This document shows, one piece after another, positions 59,309 to 64,000 of a DNA stretch of 64,000 bases. Position numbers and translations under genes: made by a program. The stretch comes from Oceanobacillus salinisoli. GTDB lineage: Bacteria; Bacillota; Bacilli; Bacillales; Amphibacillaceae. The notes under the pieces are model-generated. The model ran no database searches and had not been told where the DNA came from. It was given only the letters and a program-made list of their open reading frames with translations. The stretch covers positions 124,001 to 188,000 of the forward strand of contig NZ_WOFB01000001.1 of NCBI RefSeq assembly GCF_009733865.1, in the 5' to 3' direction. How positions within the stretch are numbered: position 1 is the stretch's first letter; each line of letters begins with the position of its first letter.

Positions 59309-61063
59309 ATGAGTAAAGAACGTGAAATGGAACAAATGCTGAAGTCAGAATCGGAACGTCTGTTAAACCATTCGATGGATCGCAGGAATTTTTTGTCACA
59401 AACAACGAAGGTTGCCGGTATTGCATTAGGAATGACATTAGCCAGTCAATTTAATGGATTAAAGGTAGACGCTTCTCCACAGTTAACAGGCTATCCATTT
59501 ACGTTAGGTGTTGCTTCTGGGGATCCACTTTCTGACAGTGTTGTACTTTGGACTAGACTTGCACCTGAACCATTAGCTGATGGTGGTGGAATGCCTCATT
59601 CTAATATACCGGTTGAATGGGAGATTTCCGAAGACAAAAATTTTCAGTATATTGTCAATCAAGGATCAGAACTTGCCCGCCCCGAACTTGCTCACTCCGT
59701 GCATGTAGAAGTTTTTGGTCTACAGTCTAACCGTGAATATTATTATCGTTTCAAGGTAGGAAATGAAGTTAGTCCTGTTGGTAAAACCAGAACATTGTCT
59801 GCTCCAGGTGAAAATCTAGCAAAACTAACCTTTGCTTTTGCGTCCTGTCAGCAATTTGAGCATGGTTATTATACAGCTTACAAGCATATGGCCGAAGAAA
59901 AACTAGATCTCGCAATCCACCTTGGAGACTATATTTATGAATATGGGCCTAACGAGTATGTTGCAAGTACAGGTAATGTACGTACACATAGTGGTCCGGA
60001 AATTATTTCATTGGACGATTATCGAAACAGATATGCTCAGTATAAAACAGATAAACACCTCCAATCAGCCCATGCTGCATTTCCATGGATCGTGACATGG
60101 GATGATCATGAAGTGGAAAATAATTATGCTGATGAGATTCCAGAGAGAGGTCAATCCGTTGAAGAGTTTATTAAAAGAAGAGTGAATGCTTATCAAGCTT
60201 ATTATGAGCACATGCCTTTACGGGAATCCAGCCTTCCGCAAGGTCCAGATATGAACTTATACCGCCGTTTTACTTACGGGAATCTAGTGGAATTTAATGT
60301 ACTGGATACACGTCAGTATCGTGATAATCAAGCAAATGAGGATGGAATCAAACCGCCAAACGAGGAGTCCATGGATCCGAACCGTACCTTGCTTGGAGAT
60401 GAACAAGAACAATGGCTGCTTGATGGTCTTGGGCGTTCGACAGCACGCTGGAATGTGTTAGCGCAGCAAATCTTTTTTAATCAGCTCAATTATGATACGA
60501 ATGGCTCGGTTCTTTACAACATGGACGGTTGGGATGGCTATTCTGCTAGCAGAGACCGTATTCTTGAATATGTGAAAGGCAATGATGTGAGAAACTTGGT
60601 TGTTTTAACCGGTGATGTTCACGCAAATTGGGCAGGGGACATCAAAGAAGATTATGATAATCCAGATTCACAAATACTTGGTTCTGAATTTGTTGGAACT
60701 TCCATTTCATCTGGTGGGGACGGAAGTGAAAAGCGAGAGGATACGGATGCGATTCTTGAAGGTAACCCGCATATTAAATTTTTCAATGACTATCGTGGCT
60801 ATGTGCGCTGTACGATAACGCCTGAGAAATGGACAGCGGATTACCGTGTCGTACCATATGTAAGCCAGCCTGGTGCTTCCATCCATACCCGGGCAACGTT
60901 AGAAATTAAGAATAACCAGCCTGGATTAGTTCTCAAAAAGGACAAGCCACTGTCGAATAATAAGAAATCCAATGAAGTGGAGGAAGATCGTATTAAAGCA
61001 CAGGATCAAGCACATGACAAACAAGTTAACAAGCGTGATCGCATTAAAATAGGAAATGAATAA
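59309..61063 (+). CDS. phoD: Alkaline phosphatase / phosphodiesterase PhoD, Tat-exported
   Basis: Secreted phosphoesterase (584 aa) that releases phosphate from phosphodiesters and teichoic acids when phosphate is scarce. A twin-arginine signal is plain: DRRNFLSQ with Arg25-Arg26, then a hydrophobic stretch ending before DASPQL. The mature part shows FTLGVASGDPLSDSVVLWTR, FAFASCQQFEHGYYTAYKHM, LHLGDYIYEYG-type and WDDHEVENNYAD motifs of the PhoD family, and LTGDVHANW. The dedicated TatA and TatC follow at 61443 and 61703. A Lys/Asp-rich tail closes the protein. GAAGGGAG precedes ATG 59309. Confidence 0.95.
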   Translation: MSKEREMEQMLKSESERLLNHSMDRRNFLSQTTKVAGIALGMTLASQFNGLKVDASPQLTGYPFTLGVASGDPLSDSVVLWTRLAPEPLADGGGMPHSNIPVEWEISEDKNFQYIVNQGSELARPELAHSVHVEVFGLQSNREYYYRFKVGNEVSPVGKTRTLSAPGENLAKLTFAFASCQQFEHGYYTAYKHMAEEKLDLAIHLGDYIYEYGPNEYVASTGNVRTHSGPEIISLDDYRNRYAQYKTDKHLQSAHAAFPWIVTWDDHEVENNYADEIPERGQSVEEFIKRRVNAYQAYYEHMPLRESSLPQGPDMNLYRRFTYGNLVEFNVLDTRQYRDNQANEDGIKPPNEESMDPNRTLLGDEQEQWLLDGLGRSTARWNVLAQQIFFNQLNYDTNGSVLYNMDGWDGYSASRDRILEYVKGNDVRNLVVLTGDVHANWAGDIKEDYDNPDSQILGSEFVGTSISSGGDGSEKREDTDAILEGNPHIKFFNDYRGYVRCTITPEKWTADYRVVPYVSQPGASIHTRATLEIKNNQPGLVLKKDKPLSNNKKSNEVEEDRIKAQDQAHDKQVNKRDRIKIGNE

Positions 61064-61100
61064 GCTATTTCAGCAGATAGGGAAGTAAAAACTTTCTTCT

Positions 61101-61175
61101 TGCATAAGTGCAACTAAGGCTATCGCCTAAAGGCTTGGCGATAGCTAAGTTTTCTAATACGTTAGGAAAGTATAG
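61101..61175 (+). repeat. Hairpin plus dispersed-repeat core between phoD and tatA
   Basis: GCTATCGCC (61119-61127) pairs perfectly with GGCGATAGC (61137-61145), followed by ACGTTAGGAAAGTATA (61159-61174), the same opening as the repeat at 42001. Both belong to intergenic repeat families. The hairpin may also reduce read-through from phoD; the remaining bases to 61442 hold nothing I can name. Confidence 0.6.
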
Positions 61176-61442
61176 GAAAAACGAACACATTCACTAAAAG
61201 ACGAGCGAATGCGAGTTTTTCTAAGATGGTTTAAATGAAAATCATCTGCCTATATTAAAATTTTAACATTTTCTATGATAAAAGGTTCCATTAGGGACTC
61301 GATGGGGTCTTTTTAGTAGATAGTTAGTATAAACGAATAATCTAACAGGGCTATTGCTCATCATAGAGACTCCGCGACAGAGATTTTTAATCTATTATAA
61401 ATGATTCTTTATATAAAATATGAATTAGGGGAAGGTGTATAA

Positions 61443-61637
61443 ATGTTTTCATCGATAGGAATACCTGGTTTAATTTTAATCTTAATCATCGCTCTAGTCA
61501 TTTTTGGGCCAAAAAAGCTTCCGGAAATTGGAAAAGCAACAGGGCAAACGTTAAAGGAATTTAAAAAGGCTAGCTATGATATTGCCGAAGATGAAAAGAA
61601 AGAAGAAAAGAATAGGAATGAAGAGAAGGCTGAGTAA
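61443..61637 (+). CDS. tatA: Twin-arginine translocase subunit TatA
   Basis: Pore-forming Tat subunit (64 aa). One N-terminal helix [20 protein letters not shown] is followed by the amphipathic helix [18 protein letters not shown] and an acidic-basic tail, the TatA/E pattern with the conserved FG-P hinge. Its position after phoD and before tatC makes it the counterpart of B. subtilis TatAd. AGGGGAAGG precedes ATG 61443. No separate TatB is expected in Firmicutes. Confidence 0.94.
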   Translation: MFSSIGIPGLILILIIALVIFGPKKLPEIGKATGQTLKEFKKASYDIAEDEKKEEKNRNEEKAE

Positions 61638-61702
61638 TTTATTCGCTTTGAAGATGTAGGGAAACCTGCATCTTCCTTATATCTTTGGAGGGAGCGGTTG
61701 AG

Positions 61703-62461
61703 TTGGGGAAAGAAGTCCATGTAAATAATCACGAAATGGATGTCGTTGGCCATTTAACAGAATTAAGAAATCGAATTATCATCACACTTATCTTTTTCGC
61801 TTTGTTCTTCTTAGTGGGATTTCTTTTTGTAGAAGATATTTATTCATTTTTTATAAGCGATACGGAAATAGATTTAATTGTTATTAGTCCCTCAGAGATT
61901 ATTTGGATTTATTTTCGTATGGCAGGATTAGTGGCACTGACTGGAATCATTCCTGTTCTGGCATATGAGGTTTGGGCCTTTGTGAAACCAGGCTTGACGA
62001 AAAGGGAAAGAAAAATTTCTTTGTTATACATTCCTTTCTTATTTCTATTATTTTTAGGAGGTCTAGTTTTTGGTTATACGGTATTTGTTAAATTGATATT
62101 TCCTTTTATATTATCCTTATCAGAAGGTATGTTTGAAGTCATGTTAACGGTTGATCGGTATTTTAAATTTTTATTTCGGATTACGGTACCATTTGCTATC
62201 TTGTTTGAACTGCCCATTGTTGCTATGTTTTTAACAACACTTGGAATTCTAACACCCGATTATATGAAAAGAATTAGGAAGTATGCCTATTTCGTTTTAA
62301 TTGTACTTTGTACCATGCTGACCCCGCCAGACCTGTTTTTACCTATTATTGTTTCCTTACCTCTCATCCTGCTGTACGAAGTCAGTATCCAATTGTCTAA
62401 ACTGGTATGGGCTAAAAAGCAAGAACAGCATGAAGAATTTTTAGAGAGGGAAAGTATATGA
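61703..62461 (+). CDS. tatC: Twin-arginine translocase subunit TatC
   Basis: Six-helix Tat receptor (252 aa) that recognises the RR signal of PhoD. EMDVVGHLTELRNRIIITLI at the N-terminus has the conserved H-L-x-E-L-R motif, and FVKPGLTKRERK and FELPIVAMFLTTLGILTP are further signatures. TTG 61703 is taken as start because GGAGGGA is nine bases away; a TTG at 61685 would lie on the binding site. It is 65 bases after tatA, in the same operon. Confidence 0.93.
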   Translation: MGKEVHVNNHEMDVVGHLTELRNRIIITLIFFALFFLVGFLFVEDIYSFFISDTEIDLIVISPSEIIWIYFRMAGLVALTGIIPVLAYEVWAFVKPGLTKRERKISLLYIPFLFLLFLGGLVFGYTVFVKLIFPFILSLSEGMFEVMLTVDRYFKFLFRITVPFAILFELPIVAMFLTTLGILTPDYMKRIRKYAYFVLIVLCTMLTPPDLFLPIIVSLPLILLYEVSIQLSKLVWAKKQEQHEEFLERESI

Positions 62462-62563
62462 GAAGCGTAGGAGAAGGTTAGGAAGTACTGAAAAAAGTCC
62501 TCTTAAATAGAGTAACGTAGCACCCTATGAAAAGTGACTTTAACCGCTAATCAAGTGAAATAG

Positions 62564-62712
62564 AATTTATCACGTGAGGAACTGGCTGTAAGCCCCCCCA
62601 CTTTAAGAAATCGAGATCCTGATAAATTGGGGGACAGGCAGCCAGTAAATTCCTGATTCGTTCATCTAACTAATAGTGGGAGGAAAACACTGATTTGAAG
62701 ATCCGTTTTATT
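62564..62712 (+). repeat. Structured dispersed element, copy C
   Basis: The same order as copy A: TTTATCACGTGA, then ACTGGCTG (62581-62588) pairing with CAGCCAGT (62639-62646), an inner CCCCCA/TGGGGG stem (about 62595-62600 with 62628-62633), TTCCTGATTCGTTCATCTAA, a short AGTGGG/CACTGAT hairpin and a final GAAGATCCGTTTTATT. Copy A and this copy share long blocks but differ in loops, as expected for a conserved structured RNA or element end. No transposase or nuclease gene adjoins it. Confidence 0.6.
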
Positions 62713-62809
62713 AAGAGACTTAAAAAAGATCCTTGTTTACTAGTCTCGGATGGTCTAGTTTGTTTCCTCAGTTAAAGATGTTGGAAGCAGCAGAACCTTC
62801 CCATGCTTC

Positions 62810-64000
62810 TTAATCTAAATAATTGGTGTAGTAAGGATTTTCTCTGTTTTCGGTTTGAACGGATATCCATTGAACCGTTGTAAATTCTTCTAAAGACCAT
62901 TCACCACCAAAACGACCAATACCAGAAGACTTTTCACCACCAAAAGCAATCAGCGGTTCGTCATTTACACTTTGATCATTTACATGAACCATTCCTGTTA
63001 CAATCTGTTTTGCTACTTCTACACCTCTTTCAGGAGAACCAGCATGGACAGCTCCACTAAGGCCAAATGGTGTGTCATTTGCGATACGAACGGCATCCTT
63101 ATCGTCTTCAGCCGGAATAATGGTAGCAACAGGACCAAACATTTCGTTTTTGGCTGTTGAAACATCATTTGTTCCTGTTAGAACATATGGATGCATAACA
63201 TTTCCTTCGACCTTTCCTTCCAGTTCAATTTTTGCACCTTGGTTTTTTGCTTCATCTATTTGCTCAAGAATTCGATCGATGGCTTCCCGATTAATTAATG
63301 GTCCTATTAAAGTATCTTTATCACGAGGATCGCCTACTTTAATTTTTTTCGCTTGATCAACGAAACTCTTTACAAATTCATCATATTTATCTTTATGAAC
63401 GATAATGCGATTAATTGCCATGCAAATTTGGCCATTGTGCATAAATTTACCAAACAATGCAGAGTTCACAGCCCTTTCCACATCTGCATCACCGAGAACA
63501 ATCAAGGCATTATTTCCGCCAAGTTCAAGGGCAGTTTTTTTAATATTTCTTCCACAAAGTTCGCCAATATGACGTCCTACAGGTGTAGAACCAGTAAAGG
63601 AGATCAGTCTTGGAATCGGATGATCCACAAATGCATCGCCGATTTCTTTTATATTCGGAATAACGACATTCAAAAGACCTTTAGGTATACCTGCTTCTTC
63701 AAAAACCTTTGCAAGGAGTATGCCACCAGTTATTGCAGTCTGTTCATCCGGCTTCAGAACAACTCCGTTTCCAGTTGCAAGGGCGGGAGCAACAGAACGC
63801 ATAGCAAGATACATCGGAAAGTTAAATGGTCCGATTACTCCAACTACCCCAAGTGGTTTCCGGTAAATTCTATTTTCTTTACCAGGAATGAGGGAGGGAA
63901 CGATCTCACCAGTCATTCTTAGCGGAAAAGAGGCCGCTTCCCTAGTAATAGCTATAACAAAGTCTATTTCAACATTGGCCTTTAGGTGGGATGAACCGCC
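62810..64000 (-). CDS. Aldehyde dehydrogenase, vanillin/benzaldehyde type (cut by window edge)
   Basis: NAD(P)-dependent aldehyde dehydrogenase, 396 codons visible; the frame stays open to the right edge, so the start lies outside and the internal ATG at 63916 is not the start. GVVGVIGPFNFPMYLAMRSV is the coenzyme-binding region, Glu in TALELGGNNALIV and Cys in FMHNGQICMAINRI are the catalytic pair, and FGLSGAVHAG and GGEKSSGIGRFGGEW are late signatures. The sequence ITREAASFPLRMTGEIVPS places it near YfmT-type vanillin dehydrogenases. It may oxidise an aromatic aldehyde. Confidence 0.9.
   Translation of the reverse strand, partial: GGSSHLKANVEIDFVIAITREAASFPLRMTGEIVPSLIPGKENRIYRKPLGVVGVIGPFNFPMYLAMRSVAPALATGNGVVLKPDEQTAITGGILLAKVFEEAGIPKGLLNVVIPNIKEIGDAFVDHPIPRLISFTGSTPVGRHIGELCGRNIKKTALELGGNNALIVLGDADVERAVNSALFGKFMHNGQICMAINRIIVHKDKYDEFVKSFVDQAKKIKVGDPRDKDTLIGPLINREAIDRILEQIDEAKNQGAKIELEGKVEGNVMHPYVLTGTNDVSTAKNEMFGPVATIIPAEDDKDAVRIANDTPFGLSGAVHAGSPERGVEVAKQIVTGMVHVNDQSVNDEPLIAFGGEKSSGIGRFGGEWSLEEFTTVQWISVQTENRENPYYTNYLD

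Noticed and set aside
63917-64000. Aldehyde dehydrogenase starting at the ATG at 63916
   Set aside because: The 28 codons upstream to the window edge are open and match the family (SSHLKANVEIDF-like, ITREAASFP), so the gene is cut by the edge.

Overview
The window looks like chromosome of a low-GC Gram-positive bacterium of the family Bacillaceae, most like Oceanobacillus, Virgibacillus or a relative. The basis is AT-rich DNA, strong AGGAGG-type ribosome binding sites, frequent GTG and TTG starts, and blocks in Bacillus subtilis order: rapZ-mgfK-whiA-crh-clpP-tRNA-Arg, sigL followed by cggR-gapA-pgk-tpiA-gpmI-eno, secG-est-rnr-smpB-ssrA, and phoD-tatA-tatC. The genus is inference; the family is well supported.

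Layout. 1-5.9 kb is a glycerol and dihydroxyacetone island: glpF (cut by the left edge), glpK, a PTS-dependent dihydroxyacetone kinase (dhaKLM), and glpD behind an antiterminator-like leader. 6-12.7 kb is housekeeping: a TPR protein, trxB, rapZ-mgfK-whiA, crh, and clpP under a CtsR site. A tRNA-Arg(CCG) at 12.9 kb is followed by a tyrosine-integrase remnant and then by two carboxylate-import clusters. The first (13.3-20 kb) has a GntR regulator, an acylating aldehyde dehydrogenase, a 4-hydroxy-2-oxo-acid aldolase, a three-part TRAP transporter and a 2-hydroxyacid dehydrogenase. The second (21-25.6 kb) has a TAXI-type TRAP system, a DUF1850 protein and a fumarylacetoacetate-hydrolase-like enzyme, with aroK between the two. 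Next come a kinase-like gene, sigL, a small thiol protein, a 52-base tandem repeat array, and the complete glycolytic operon under CggR (29-36.2 kb).

36-47 kb holds a nucleoside hydrolase, a probable type I toxin-antitoxin locus, a nitroreductase, a ptsI with no ptsH beside it, a lipase, secG, est, rnr, a ZIP metal transporter, smpB and the tmRNA gene. The tmRNA gene is interrupted in its T-loop by a 285-base group I intron without an open reading frame. I regard this as the most striking object in the window. 48-53 kb carries a 55-residue membrane peptide gene and a large surface protein (two beta-propeller-like repeats, membrane-anchored). 53.6-56.6 kb is a ring-cleavage dioxygenase / flavin reductase / dioxygenase / Spx cluster, probably for quinone or thiol stress. 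56.9-64 kb has a cupin protein, an AprX-like protease, the twin-arginine substrate PhoD with its TatA/TatC translocase behind a Pho-box-like promoter, and a vanillin-type aldehyde dehydrogenase cut by the right edge.

Several repeat families are scattered between genes. There is a structured element of about 150 bases in three copies (11.9, 52.6 and 62.6 kb), the 52-base array at 28 kb, a short-period array at 38.6 kb, and a dispersed repeat at 31.1 and 42.0 kb with shorter relatives at 20.9 and 61.1 kb. All work here was by reading; no database search was run.
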